Source: Strix aluco
Lineage: Eukaryota; Chordata; Aves; Strigiformes; Strigidae
Length of the DNA: 64,000 bases
Assembly: GCF_031877795.1 (NCBI RefSeq)
Contig: NC_133942.1
Span: 4,154,001 to 4,218,000 of the forward strand
Direction of reading: 5' to 3'
Of the stretch, positions 37,355 to 52,300 are shown one piece after another. Position numbers and translations under genes: made by a program. The stretch's first letter is position 1. Every line of letters begins with the position of its first letter. A model generated the notes under the pieces. It was not told the DNA's origin and did no database searches. It saw only the letters and a program-made list of their open reading frames with translations.

Positions 37355-40300
37355 TTAAGAAATGGCCTTGGCTTCGGGTAGGAACGCTTCCCAGTACTTC
37401 ACCAGCTGCGGAGAGGAGAGAGGGAGAGAGTCAGGAGCCTGCAGGCACTTTGCCAGCACAGTTCAAGCCTGGAGTGAGTTGAGAAGCATCTGGGGGGGGG
37501 GGGGCAGAAGTCCCTCCACAGGGCACAGCCCCCCCTAAAAAGGCATCAAGGGGGATGCAAGGCTTCGATTTTGCCCTGCCCCAGCCTGTGGGGGCTCATC
37601 CCTCCCGCACCCGGGGAGCAGGACGCACCCACAGCGGGGGGTCACGCTTGAGGGCGTCAGGAGCTCGCACTGCTGAGCTTCCAGAGGTAAAACCATGGGG
37701 CTACTCACCTGTTGCTGAGAGTTTAATAACGTCTCAAGGTATTTAGTGACGTGGTTTCTGAAGTCCTTGGATTTCTCTTTCTGCAAGAGATGGCCACAGG
37801 AGTGAGTACAAGGCTGAATGAACCACCGAAACCCTCCAGCTTTTGGCGGGGGGGAAGGAGAAGCCATCAGGATTTTCCTGTTCCTCCTGGGGCCCCACGA
37901 AGAGACCAGCGCAAGGGCCTGAAACGCTGAGGATGAAGCTCGTCTCTGCTCCCAGCCTGATGGCTCTGAGGATCTTCGCCCACCCACCTTCATTTTAACG
38001 GGGACACTTCTCTGTGTAGAAGCCCCCTCTTAGCCAAAAGACATCAGCGATGCCCCAACTCACACATGTCCAGATTTACAAATATTGCCAACTGCTGTAC
38101 TGGGAGTGGGGTCAGGAGCCCAGGAGACCCTTGGCTAGCCCAGGCGACCCTTGGCTAGCCCAGGCTGGTGTTCCCAGCCAAGGCACATCAAGGCCAACTG
38201 GCTGGAGGGCCGCACGCCGAGGGCTGGGCCAAACGTACCTCAAACCGTATCACTTCCTTGCGGATGACGGCAGAAATCCGCTCAAAGTCCCTTTCGTACT
38301 GTGTCACACGAGACTCCCACTGTGGAGAGAGGAAGCGTGCTGTTTCCAGGGGAGGGGAGGGGAGGAAGCTCTTGCTGTCCTCTCCAAGCAGTTTTGTAGC
38401 CACAACTGTTCATGTGAGAGGCACTGCTGGAGCACAGCCTGGCATTTCTGGTCCTCCCTGCTTGCTGCAAGCTCAGCAAGGAAGCCACGGGAGGTGGGAC
38501 CATAAGCAGCTCCTCCTATAGCATCGGTGGCTTCCCACAGGGCTTGCTCAAGGCTGGCTTATCCCTTGAGGCAAGCTTGGCAATAGATACCCCTCCCTTC
38601 AGCTCAGAAGATCCCCTTCTCAAAGGGTTCCCTTCTCACTGCTCAGCAGCTGAGTACGGAGGGAAGGAGCCAAGCAGACGCCAGCGTTCCTCACTCCCTA
38701 CCTCTGAGATCTCCTCTTTGGCCTGCTGCAGCTTGTCGGGTTTGTTGGCCCAGAGCAGCCTGGCCTCCATCTCCCTCTTCTTCTGCAGCATGGTCTGGGC
38801 GTCCTGCCACCGCTGCCAGGTCTTCATGCGCTGGTCAAAGGCTCCCTGAAAGGAAGGAGGAGAGACTGAGCACTGCTCTGCCACCACACCGGCAGCAGCA
38901 AGGCAGCTGCAAGGGGCTCTGCTGACAGTGACAACCTTTGGCACGGGGGACATCTGCTAACGGCAGAGCTGCCTCACCGGTGAGCTCCTGGACCCCTCTC
39001 AGCGTAGCCAAAGCGGAGCCAGAACATGGGCTGCTCTAAGGAGCCCAGGTTCAACATCAACCAACTCACACTTCAGGAGCAGCTCTGGGGCCTCCCTCCA
39101 TAGAGGGCTGGCAGCGCAGGGTTTGCCCACCTGCTCTAGGGTCTGGCAGGGGAGAAAAGCTCCAGCTATGCTCACGGTTCAGCGTGAGCCCGGACAGGCC
39201 TGAGGACACCCACTGAACTGGCAGTGGCCCAGGCACAGCATCCAGCCCAGCCCCAAGCTCAGCACCGGCCCACTTCAGTCCTGCTGTCCAAGCGGCCGGG
39301 GCAGAGAGCTGCCTTTGCCCGTCCCACACTGGATCTCCAGAAGCCAGATGATTTTAGCAGGCCTGCAAATCACCAGCCCAAGCAAGGAAGCCTCCGTTAG
39401 GCTTCTGAACACGTCCAAGCCAGACTGTGGGAAAGAGCTAGAAAAGCAGAAAGTGGTGTCTGATAGCCTGGTCAGAAGGACAGAGCAGGCCAGAGACAGG
39501 CCTCAGACTTTAGTCTGAGGCAACACTAGGGCTCCTTACCACAACATCCCAGAGAAGTCTTATTACCTCCAGCACTACCAGAGATCTTGGTCCTGCTCTG
39601 GAGCACCCACCACACCTCCCAGCACAGACTGGCAGACCAGGAAGCCTCACGCCTACTCACCAGGCTGCGTTCTGGCCTCTAGCCTCCAGAAATGACTGCT
39701 CAGAGGCCAGACATTTGGGGCACAAACGAGTCAGCCTGCCAGATTTGCACCTTACTTGGGACTTGCTTCTTTGGGTCTCCAGCAAGGAGGCACCAGGCAG
39801 GCTGCAAGGACTCGAAGACTCAAGCCCTTCCCCAGTAGGTGCTTGACAGATTTATTTGCAACACGCAGATCACAGGTTATCAGCTCACAGCCTCCGCAGC
39901 GGCCGCAGCCTTCACCTGCAAGCCATGAACTTGCTCCACATCCCCCCTGGAGAACAGCAGCGCAGCCAGGCCTCACCTACCCCGCTTTTCCAATCTAACC
40001 ACTCCAACATGTGCACCTCTGGACAAGCAGCAAGCTTGCCCTCTGCCTGGAGAGGTCAGAGGCAATGCCATGCCCTGTGCTTGAATTTAGGTGGCCAGCT
40101 GCTTCCTGGCACACCTAAGCCTAAGATTGGTACTAGGACTAATAGCCTAGAGCTTGCCCCAAAGGCGTGCTTACCCTTACAACTGAGAGAAGGCGGATGT
40201 AGTCTCCCAGGAGCTCGGCCAGGAGGAAGAAGTCATTGTTAGCCTGTTCCTGGTGCAGCTGTTCAATCTTCTCTTCCACCTCAGCCAGCTGGGACAGCGC

Positions 40301-43300
40301 CCGGGACAGGGCCGTGTTGTCCTCTGAGCTCCCCAGCATGGCCAGGCTCTTTGCAAACTGGGCTGTGTTCAATGCTAGCTCTAGTGAACGGAACGAGAGA
40401 ATCAACCGAGGGGCCTCACAACACCGGGTGCTCTGCAAGTAAAGCCCCAGCCTAGAGTTCGGCCCAAAGAGCTGCTTTTCTGTAGCCCCAGGAGACATCA
40501 GCTGGAAAAGCCAGCACTGTCTCAGCCCGAGCTGGCAGCTTCTGCAGCACGGTGGGAGGAGGGCTAGGCAACTCCAGCCAGGGAGAAGGGAAGCAGCGGA
40601 GTGAGAGGACAGGCACAGCTTTGCAGGAGTCAGCCAAAACATGCAGGGGAAGAAAACCACCCCTGCTCCCTGCCAGAGGACAGCTCAGAATTGGTAATAA
40701 GATAGCTCTGCTGAGGTTTGCTACGGCAGCCTTTGTCCAGCAGGACGCTGGGTCACTTCAACACCATCATCCTACGCTTGTAGGGCCGGACAGAAGAGGT
40801 GGGATTACTGTTTTACTTCTGTCTCCCATGATGAAGAGACTGAGAGTCCATTACAGTAAAGAAGCAGGGTCACATCTTCTCAGAAGTGCCTCCCAGGACA
40901 CCTGCACACTGGTGACCTCCAGTCAGGCACCGCACAAGCCTTAACTGCTACGGGTCAAGCTACAGAGCGAGCGGTACCGAGCTTGTTACCTTTCCTGTGG
41001 TTCACTAGAGTTTCCACGACAGCATGCAACTTCCGTAGCCTCTGGTCCTCACACTCCACCTCCTGCAGCTTCTCCTCGAACCACTGAAACGGGTAAACCC
41101 CGAGCTGATTCCCACAGACGGCATCGCTGCAGGGCTGCGGAGCTTTCCTTGCATCTCGCACCCAAAAGCTTGAGCTGGGGACAGCACACAGCTCCGGAGC
41201 GAGGACGAGGACAGCCCAGAGGTGTCCTGATACTTACAATGTCCGATTCGTTCATCTTGATGGTCATTTTACTGACAGCATCCGTAGCTTTGTTGAACAT
41301 CTTCAGTATTCCTGCTCCACTCAGGGTCTGGGTGCCTACTGCTCTTGGTAGCTATAAAGAAACAGACAAGTTTGCTTTGCCAGGAGATAAAAGCACCACA
41401 GTGGCATCGTTCTCCCTTGTGGGTCCCTTGACAGGTGGGTTTCTCTGCACACAGCAACCCACACACCACAGCTACGGCAAAGGATTAGCCAGACAGTGCC
41501 TGAGCGGTGGCATACACACACATGTACAGTATTTCCAATAATGGGACCGCAGTGATTTTCAAACAAATAAGGAGTTCCTAAACCTTACACTGAATCTGGG
41601 GCCCACTGTTCTGCTTGGCCAAGGTAACAGAGATCTGTAAGAACCAGCCACGCTACTTGAATCGCTGAACTGAGGGCTGCCCAAGCTGCCACAGGTCACA
41701 CAGGCACGCAGAAGTGCTTCGGAGCATCTCTCCAAAAGCCAGGAGCACGTCACACTGCTGGGGGACACTAGAGCAGAGTGGTGCTTTGATGCTGGGAAAT
41801 ACTCTACACCAGCCACAACTATTTTCCAGACAGAGCTGCATCTGCTCAGCAGCAAAGTGAGGTGTTTCCATGATGCCTGCTCCTACCTCAGAGCCCTCCA
41901 GCACAGCATTAGTGCTGGAATCACTCACGCTAGGGTTTTCCCCAGGGCTCAGCCTGTCTAAGAATGACTCCTCCACATCAGGTGCACAGTTGGGCACGGT
42001 CACACTCTCCTTGGAGGAGCAGGGACCTCATCAGCCACATGTTCAGTACAGAGCCAGCTCTCCCTTAACATCTGAGCATCAGATCAAGCCAGCATGGGAC
42101 CTCCCTCACCTCCAAACAGCAGGCTACACTCCTGTCATGGATTTTGGAGAACAAAGGCTACCTGTGCTCATAATGTGTGCCCCCACCATGATGTATGCAA
42201 GCTAGGTCAGAGCCCTTTAGGAGTGTACAGTGCTTAGACAAGCACTGACACAGAAGAAAGAGTTCTGTTGTATTGAGATTGCGTGGCAAGGTTTTGGTAG
42301 AAGGTGGGCTAGAGGGGTGACTCCTGAGAGAAGCTGCTAGAAGCTTCCCCCATATTCGAGAATGCCAATGCCAGCTGGCTCCAAGACAGACCCACTGCTG
42401 GCCAAGGCCAAGCCCAGCAGCGGCAGTGGTAGCACCTCTGTGATAACATATTTAAGGCGGCAAAAAAAGTCGCTGCAGAACAGCGACTGCAGCTGGAGAG
42501 AGGAGTGAGAATATGTGAGAGAAACAACTCTGCAGACACCAAGGTCAGTGAAGAAGTTTGTGAAGGACTGTCTCCTGTGGGAGGGACCCCACGCTGGAGC
42601 AGGGGAAGAGTGTGAGGAGCCCTCCCCCTGAGGAGGAAGGAGCGGCAGAGACAACAGGTGATGGACTGACCACAACCCCCATCCCCTGCCCCCTGCGCTC
42701 TGGAAAGGGAGGAGGGACAGAAATCAGGAGCAAAGCTGAGCCCGGCAAGAAGGGAGGGGAGAGGTGGGAGAGGTGTTTTAAGATTTATTTTTATTTTCTC
42801 ATTACCCTACTCTGATTTGATTCGCAATAAATTAAATTAGTTTTCCCCAAGTTGAGTCTATTTTGCCCGTGACGGTAATTGCTGAGTGACCTCCCTTGTC
42901 CTCATCTCGAGCCACGAACCTTTGGTTGTATTTTCTCTCTCCCTTGTCCAGCTGAGGAGGGGAGTGACAGAGCAGCTTTGGTGGGCACTTGGCATCCAGC
43001 CAGGGTCAACCCACCACAGCTGTTCTCATCGTTAGTTAAGAGCTCTTACAGGGTTCTGCTGCTTCTCGCTGAGCTCTGAGGCGCCACACCTCGCTAACTG
43101 CCTGTGTACAGTTTCCTTCTGCGCTTCCAGGGTACTTGTAGCTACGTTATTGCACACTACTGACCTCCTCCTTTTCCAAGAACTCCCTGACATCTGGGTC
43201 CTGCAGCATTGTTGGATGGCTGACCACTCTCCGTAGGTACCTGCGGAGAGGAACACAACAGGAGTTACTGTGGTTGTAGCAAATCTGGCCTCCGAGCCAT

Positions 43301-46300
43301 CACAGCGAGCTGCAACACACTTGTTATTTACTCTGAAATGGCAGTTCAGTAGCTGGAAGTCAGGCCCAACAAGCTGTTGTCATTCACACGCCAAGAGTCC
43401 TAGCTCCCTGTGGACTTTAGTGAGACTGACCTGCAAGACCAGACCTGCCAGACCTTTGATTAATACTTGCTATAGCAAGAAAGTTAGTTGATTCTCCAAG
43501 TGACCAAGATCCAGCCTTACATCTTTAACAATGACACTTTAACGTATCTTTCAGAGGATGAGGCTGGAGGGGATCAGCATCCCAGGGCTAACTGCAAGTC
43601 ACCACAGGTAGCAGAGCAAAGGCCACTTGTGGCTGCCTAGTCAGGGTGCAAGTTAGAGATCGAGTTGCTTCTCACCTCATCTGCACTGTTTGCACAAGTA
43701 CCTAACATCATATTTTTGGGCTCCTGAGACAGCTCAGTTTTCTCCCTGCCTTGTCAGTGGAGTTTGGCCAGATTTGGACCAAACACCAGCAGAGGTTTTT
43801 GAAGCAGGAGATTGTATTACAGAATCAAAGCAACTCCCTGCAGTTGCAACTCTTCAGCAGCCTCCAGGTTTGCTGCAGACCTAGAAGCAGACTGCTTTTC
43901 TCATGTAGGGAGGAGAGTGCAGCCAGTCTGACCTTTCAGAGGTCCCTTGCTTGGTTCAGGCACGAGGGGATAGCTGTTGGGGTCTGTACCTCTCTAGAGC
44001 AGCCCGTCTTTTTTCTAGGAACTCTGCAGAGGAGGAGTCTTCTTTCCCAACTTTCACTTTGGTCATTCCTAGCACAGAAGGAAGATGCAATTAATGAGCT
44101 GCTTCAAACTCATCAGACAGCGTAGTGTGGTTTGTGACAATGTACAGACTATCAGGGTGACAGCAGAGGAGAGGCGTTTTACAACAGGAATTAGACCTTG
44201 CATCAGCGAGAACTACTTGGAAATTTAAAATCTGCTTATACCTAACATCTAGCAGCAGTTGACATTCAGAAAAGAGGCAAAGCAATGCCAGGCAGGACTG
44301 GAAGGGTTACAGGTTCCTCAAGTGAACGGCAATTCAGTGACAGCACAGAGGACGAGGTTTTACTCTACATCAAGCAGATGTGGAGGCATCTGCGAACTCA
44401 AACAAGGCTTTAGACCCAGAGCTCCAAGTACAGAAGCAGAATTTTGCCTATGTCACAGAACCCAGATTATTTTCCACGCCTGCTTCCCACGGCTGCTCTG
44501 CAGTTTCCCTCTCAGCTTTGAGACTGCAGGCAGGCCTGTCCTTCGGGCACAAAGCTCGCCGTCAGAAGGACCAGCTCTAGCGCTCTGCACCTCCACCACT
44601 CACCTATGAGACTCTTCTCAGGCGGTGGAGGAACGATGAACCCATTTTGGGCATGCTTCTCCGACAACTTCTCATAGAGACCCAGAAAGTCACTGAACCT
44701 CCTTTTCACTGAAAACTGCTTGCTCCTGAACATTGGCATGCTTGTCTGGGGGAAGAGACGAGACTCAGATCAGACTCACCCAGGGAAGCTTGCCCCTGCA
44801 CGCACAGCCTTGCTAGCTCTATCTGCTGTCACTTCTGGGGATGAAGTAGGACAGCTTGAGCTCTGCAAGATATGAGGAATGAATAGAGCAAGCTTTAGCC
44901 TAGGTTTTCAGCAACTTACCTCCTAACAGTTCTCCTTGGACCGAGCAGTAGTACTGATGCCACTAAACAACAGAGCAGCTGTTACTGCAGCTGCAGGCTG
45001 CTTGGTAAGCCCTGCCTGCTGCCTAATCCCATCATCCCTGCTCCACACAGGAACAGGGACTGCTGTCAGGTCACACTTAAGACTATAGGGACTGCCAGTG
45101 GCTTTTGACTGTGTTTGCAGAGTGGAGGCTAACAAGTCCCCTAGTCCCCTTCACACACATCAGCTTCAGACCACAAGATGCCTGTAGTCCAGCAGCCACT
45201 GTACAGACAGCTAGGAACAACTTTTTGCAGAGCTCAGAGCAGTACCCCAAAGCTCCAAGCAGGGCAGCAGCTGCAGAAGGCTCGTTTTCTTGCTCTTTTC
45301 TAGCCCAGGAGAGCAGGTCCTGACATGACACGAGCTACAGCAGCAGCTCTTCAGTGAGAGCCAAGTTCCGGTCAGCTTAATTTGATGCGACTGTCGGCAC
45401 AAAATCTCTAGCAACAGCCCCAGTGTCTAGGGCTCTCCCTAACAGATGCCATTCCTGCTGCTCACTCCAACATTGAGCATCAGTATCAGCCAGGATTGCA
45501 AAGAGGTAAATGTCTGGAAAAAAAAGACAGTCTCCTTTCAGATAGATTCAAAACCTATTTCTCAGCTGGGCTCATCCTTTGATCTGTAGGGGTGAGCTGT
45601 AACTCCTGAATCCATGTAACAAGGCATTCAGGCTTCCTGTCTATTTAGGGCACTGCTGGCTTGGCTAAGAGCAGACAGTCCAGCTGCCTTCAAGCATGGA
45701 AAAATAATGGCACCCCCCTCTCAGGAGCGACGAGTCAGACATACCTGTGTTGACACTTTGTAGGCTACATACGCATTCATGCCATCCCCTAGGGAAAACA
45801 GAAACAAGGCATCAGTGTCACAAGATCAGCACTTTCCACGATCACCTGAATGCAAAGCACAAGGCTTTGGCAATCTCCTGCCCTTTGCCTGCCTCAGTGG
45901 TTCCAATCTTCGGCCTGATGAAGCCCCGAATCTTCAGGCAGAACCACAGGCAGCAGCTCACTGCAGGACCCTGGATTCCTGCCCACTAGGCATTTCCCCA
46001 ACCTGACTGCTTAGCCCTCCTTTTCCTTCCTATGGCAGCCAACACTGACAATCAGGCGCTTGTTACACCGACAGCGTTTGGGCTGACTCCACGCATCTGC
46101 TCAGCACGCAACAATTCGGTGGCTGTACAGCACATGAAGCAGTCTATTCAGAGGATGCAAGTCAGACAGCCCCTGGCTGCCTGTGGTTGGATTCTGAAAC
46201 ATCACAGGCAGTTTTCTCCAGCTAACACAGAAATCCCCTTGTTTACCTGGTAGTTCAACTGAAGGGCATCCTCAGAGGTCTGATGCTACCCCCAATATAC

Positions 46301-49300
46301 CTCCGATTTACAAGTCAGTGCACCTCCCAGCTCCAGAGCTCACAAGCCACGGAGCGAGAACAAGCTGCCACTCACGAGGCTGCTCCGCTGGCTGGGATCA
46401 GATGTTACCGTGGGTTCTCTGCCCCCCAGGACTGCCACGTAGCTGGCCAAGTTCCTCTGATCCCCACTTTCATCAGAGAGAAACCCTCTTGCTTCTCAGT
46501 TTGAAGCCAGAGCGGCTTCCCTGGCAAGCACAGCTGCTAGGGAAAGGTGCCAGAGCATGGAATAATACACTCAGTTTTAGGTTAAGGCAGTTTTACCTCC
46601 CCCTTGCCAGCCTACACAGGACAGTGCTGACTGGCAGTCAAGTCAAGTTGGTCACCACAGTTCCAGACACCAAGCTCTGCTACATCACATTTCCCCCTCC
46701 CAGAACACCCACTCCTTGCTGCCTGCCTTTGAAGCCCCTGGCCTTCTAGAACCTGCTTCTGCCTCGCTCGTTTGGGACCTAGGCATTTTGCTTTGTGTAG
46801 CTTCATTACTTCGAGATGTTGGAAGAAGTCTTGGAGAAGTTACTCCAGGATCAAGTTTGCGCTTGCAGAGACAGCTCAAAAGCTGGAGCTGTGGCACATG
46901 AAGGTGCCAGCTGCATTCAGTCCTACTGCCAAGCCAAGCTTGTCTAACTGTGTTTCACTGCGCAGCAGGACAGGACATTAACTCACCAACTTTCTCTGGG
47001 TCACTCACTCCTACAGTCAGCTCAAATTTGTCCTCCTGTTCCTCTTCTTCCAGCTGTTTGGATGAAGCACACAAGGACAGCAAGTTAAAACTAGAAAGCC
47101 AGGCTTCAAACCACCCCAAACTGTGAAGTCCCACACACTGCGGTGAGCTTGTCACACTGCCCGGGCGTCTTTGGCACCTCAGTCTGGCCATGGCCATTCT
47201 ATAAAGCCCTCGAGCTTCTCACTTGTGTCCAGGCTACATGTCCCAAGGATCCCAAACTGGATTTGTCCTTACTACACCGCTATCTGCTCAGACTGCTCAG
47301 CCCCAAGGTGAAACTCTGCTGAGTCCAGCCTCAGCTCGGCACAAGATAGCTCCCTTTGGGCTCTTTTACATCATAACTTCAGTTCTCATCCGAAACAGCG
47401 TAAGATACTGAACCTGTGCAGAAGGTAAGCTGTACTGTGTAGGCACACAGAGATGGATAGCAACAGGCAGACTCAGTCTGAACAGGTCTTGTCATATCCT
47501 GCTTTGCTAAAGGCCGGTGGGCAGCTGTACCAGCACTACTGCCTCTGACAGACCACAGAGGCTTCAGGCTTGCTTAGCAAGCATTGCAGTGCCTCGTTAG
47601 TGGAATGCTGCTAAAGGACTGGGCGAAGCACAGCTGAGACTGGCCTCAAATGGCCTTTGGTATATGAACCTGAAGGTGACAGCTTATCAGTTCACTGATC
47701 AGCTCAGCATCCTGGCCTAGTTCTGCATTGCTCCTTCACTTAAGCCAGTCTGAAGCCAGACTGAGACACTACTCCTGATGGCACTATGGAGTCCATCCTC
47801 ATGAGCTCAGCGGGGCTTGGGGCAGAAAAGGAGCACTTTCCTTGTCTCCAAGATAGTTTGTCTCTCTACAGGAGAAAACCCAGATTTAGGCCAAGTACCA
47901 CCTCATTAACTGGGCTTGGCAACCAGACTACAAGTTCCACTTAAGGTCCTTGTGCTCTCATGTCACCTGGGAGACTGTTTCTTCTAAAAACATGGACAAA
48001 AGCAGCTATACCACTTGCCCCATCTGCGACAATACAGCGTTCTAGAGGTCCGAGTCAGAGCTCAGATGCACAGGACCAGATCAGCTGCTTGCTATTTCAG
48101 CTTTGGAAGCAGTCTGCACCACAACACAAGCAAGAATTCCATCAGGCTGATCTGAACCCCACTTCAGCGGTATCAGTCCCAGACTGATGGCCTGAGATAC
48201 AAGCCAGGGCATCCAACATGGCAATTACATTAATTGCATAATTTAAGATGCATGTTTACAACTAAGTAAACAGACAGGTTCCTGCCAATTACAGTCTGAA
48301 ACCAGCAGGGCAAGTTGGAAAGCTCAGAGCAATTCTCACCTCCTCATAGCTCTTTGGAGGGTTTCTAGAAGAAGAGCTTGCAGCTACTTCTAACGAGGGG
48401 GCAGGATTGGATGCTTTGGACAGTTCCTTCTTCTGGCTGTTTTGCGTGCTGTCTAGAGACAACTCTACAGTAGCATCTGTCAAGAGAAGTTCACAAGGGT
48501 CAGCGTCTCTACTTTGGGTTTCCGGAAAGGTAATTTCAATATTCTCAGAGAAGTTCATAGGCTCTAGGGAGCAACAATAGTCTTAACTAGCAAAAAAAAA
48601 ATAAATCCATAGGCACGACACCTGTAAGCATTGGGAAGAGCATGACTCAATGCATCTTCACTGCACTAAGAGCATTTGATCAATCCTGCTGGAGAACATT
48701 AAGTTAATCCAATGAACTTCTTGTTCTAGAAGGAGCCAGGCATCACCTCCTTGCTGTATGCCAGAGGAGCTGCACCCTAGAACAGCTAAAGGCAAGCTGG
48801 ACTTTTTTTACACAGCACGTAGGACAGCCTAGAAAGCAGGCTCCTTCCCAGTACATTTCACCACTCAGAGGAAGTAAAAACTTCCATCTGTTAGCAGGTG
48901 TCTCCAGAATTGACTCTGAGATGCCTCTGCCAGAGGTGTCCCGCCACACCAGAGCTGGGGAAGGCCTGACCCTCCTCATTTTCCTCTGCTGAGGGGTGTT
49001 ATCTTTCCTGTTCCTTGGCAACAGCCACATCTCTACTAGAGATGCTTCCTCCACCTGCATGGAGGGAGAAGGTAGAGAACAAAAGTCTTTTAACTCTGAG
49101 AAGACACTCACCACCTTACAGTTTAAGGCAACAAAACTAAAGCAAATCCCATTTCAATCCTCTTCAGCTTCCAAACAGTTAATCCTGCTGCATGATTATG
49201 CTACTCCGACCTTCCCAAAAACACCACCAGAGCTTAGTGCTTCCAGAGCAGGCTGGAACACAAGTTTGAGATAAGGGCCTGTGATAGTCCAGAAATACCC

Positions 49301-52300
49301 ATGACCTCCATGTCATGCTTAAAACCAGATCACTCCAGGCTTAGAGTTCAGAAAGCCCCAGTAAACACCCAGCAGATACAGACCCACCTGCAAATAAGTC
49401 CTGATCATCTTGCTCTACACGAACCCCATTCTCTTTGGAGGTGCTGCTCACAGGGAGAAGAGATTCCCTTTTCAGTGCCGCGGGCTTGCTCTGTAAGAGA
49501 ATTAAAGACACATAAACAAGAGGTCATTTACACTGAGGGATGGAGGCTGGAGGACCAAACAGCTCACCTTCCTAGCTGCTGCCACACAGGGTCACTACTG
49601 TGTGAGCAGAGTGGCCGGAGGACAGCACAGACTGCTTCCCTTGCACCCACCCCTGAGCATTATGACCTCTGCCAGCAAGGCTGTACTGAGGCATCTGAGC
49701 CGTTAGGGACACCAAGTGTCATGCGAAACTTCAGAGCCGGTTTCGACCCCGATTTTTAGGAGAACGGGAGCAGCTATCAGGTCACTGGGATGTGCCAGCC
49801 CACTGGCCAATCGTCACAACCCCAGTCCTTCCACTACAGGTGTCAGGAGCAGTAGGCAGTCGAGTACACGAAGAGCTCCTGTTTACAATGCCCGTAACAC
49901 ACCCAGCCATGCCATTTCCAGGTAGTGACTTGCACACCAGCACTAACACCACCTCAAGGTAGGTGGGCAGCACTAGAGAGCCTCCTGTGCTTAACCGTAG
50001 TGAGCTGAGCACGCTGCTGACAGGAGGTCCCTTGGGAAAGCCAAACTGTCACCGCCGGCGGCAGAGACCTGCGGTGATTTGCTTGCCCGAAGGCAAGATG
50101 CCAGGGACCACGGGAGCCTTGTCAGCAGCTTAACTTGTGCTAGCAGTTCAACTGCTACCACGAGCCAAGCTGTCCTTCCCTAGAGGGCTGGTTAGGGCCT
50201 GCACGAAGGCAGCAAGGCCGTGCTTCAACACAGCAGCTCACTTCCAAGTGGTGCCAGAGGAGCTCACGGACTCCGCTGCCCCGGCACTGCTGGGAGACGG
50301 CTTCATGGAGCCGCACCGTCCCCTCCTACAACACTGCTCACAGCAGAGGCAAGGCTGTCACAGCTGGACTAAAGCCAGCCATGGCTCTCTGTGTTTTGCA
50401 AAGTGACTCTGGCAAAGTCTTGCACACCATGCTTTGTGACCCAAAGCTCACGCTCACTATGTACAGCTTAGCTGGGACAAGCCAGCCCTGAGCCCCAGGG
50501 CCGGGACTTACAACACAGCTGATCCTGTCACAGCAAACAGCCCCTTGGGCATGCAGCTTCGCTGACAGGGACCGTCCTGGCCACTGGGGCCAGGCTGGGG
50601 GACAAGGTGAAAGCCCACTCGAGAGCTTGTACGCCAACCAGTCTACCCCTCCACAAGGCAAAACTATTTCTGCATCTCTGCTGCAGGCAAGCGCTACAGA
50701 CGCTGGTATCACGAATCCTCCCTCATTTTGCAGGCAGACAAGCAAGTACAAGTTATTCCAAGCAAGAATTGGACAGCAAGTGCTATTCTTTAACGTCTTA
50801 GCGGAGAACAGAACAGGTCTTTGACAACCAGTAAATGGAGCACTATTAACAGCGACTCCGAACCAACAGGCTCCTTGTTACTTTCTTCAGCAAGGAAACA
50901 TCATCAGTTCGTACTGCTCCTGAAGGAGCACAGAGAGCAGTGCCAATGCAGCTCCTCTTTGAGGTAGGCTCGAGTCTTTGGGTACGTAAAACACCAGTGC
51001 CATTTGAGTCCTCCCATATTTTAGGATGTTTTCCTGAAGGAGAAAGCTGGGACTGCTCCCAGCTTGGATCACAACGGTTATAGGCATGAGCTAGTGAGAT
51101 ATTTGCTAGTGATGGAGGGTGGGGAGCAGAGCCACCCACGCCAAACATCACACCCAGATCCACCACAGGGTCCTTCAGACTGGTGCCCAAGTCAACAAAA
51201 GTACTACCACCACAGGGACTTCGTCCAGTCAGTGCCCAAGCCAACAAGAGGGCGACCACCACCAGCGACCTATGTTAGGGACATTTATAGCGCATCTCAC
51301 TCAGATCCCCTGTTTCTGCAGGAGCTCTTCAAGCTGGTAAGCAAACCCCACTCTAGATGGACAAGGTAAGGTGGCCTCTGAAGTTTCCCTAATGAGTCTC
51401 CCAGCTCCCAAACGCAGAAAAGGGCTATGTGCTTTTCTACCGTGACCAGTTCTCACTCTGCCTTAAATTTAGTTTCTGAGACTATGAAAGTACCACGTCA
51501 TGTTCCTACTTCTCCATCTGCTACTGCAGAAGAGCCACGGCCTCTTTTAGATCAGCCCATGACACAACACCCGCCATCTCAGAGGCCTGATTTAGCACAC
51601 CCCAACCATCACGTGTGCAGGCAGAAGCTGCCTAGATCCCCCAGCGAAAGCCTGATGCTTACTACAGGAAAGCAGGCCTTGTGTCAGAAGAGCTGGCCCT
51701 TGAGGACAGTCCTAGAGAGGACTGTGGTCACACAGGGATCCAAACTTCATCAACTGATGAGGTCCAGCTCCAGTTACATTTGTGTCAGATCCAAACACTC
51801 CTTTGCTGGGTACTCTATGACGGCTAAGCACTGTCAAGCCACCTGAACGCCAGCAGCTGGGTAGATTTGCCTCACCAGCCCGACTCTCCTGCTTCACAGA
51901 AAGTGTTTTGCTAAGGCTCAAGGGCAGACAGACAAGCAAAGCCACTGGGTCGCAAAGAAGAGACAAGTATTAGTTATAACAGTTGCTTCAACAACACTAA
52001 GCACCTGATAAGCTGCTTTAGCTTAACAGACTCCAGTTTTGGCGAAGGGTCGCTTTATTTGCATGAAAGCTTGCGGCAGTTGGCACTCATCTGTTTTCAT
52101 AGGCTGTCTCTACCACAAAGCAACTAGCCACCTACTACATCTTCCATTTCTTCAACAAAGAAAGGTCCCGAGAAGTTCAAGACCATCACCATACCCTGGT
52201 GCCAGCCAGAGGAACCAGCATCTTCTTGCAAGACCAGGGTTGCACTTTCCCATGTTATTTTCAAAACATATGACCTTGTTGCTCTGTTTTGTCCAGACCA

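Noticed and set aside
42261-43026. GTTCT as a target-site duplication around the LTR
   Set aside because: The downstream copy is offset by three bases from the CA end, so it does not flank a TG...CA element cleanly.
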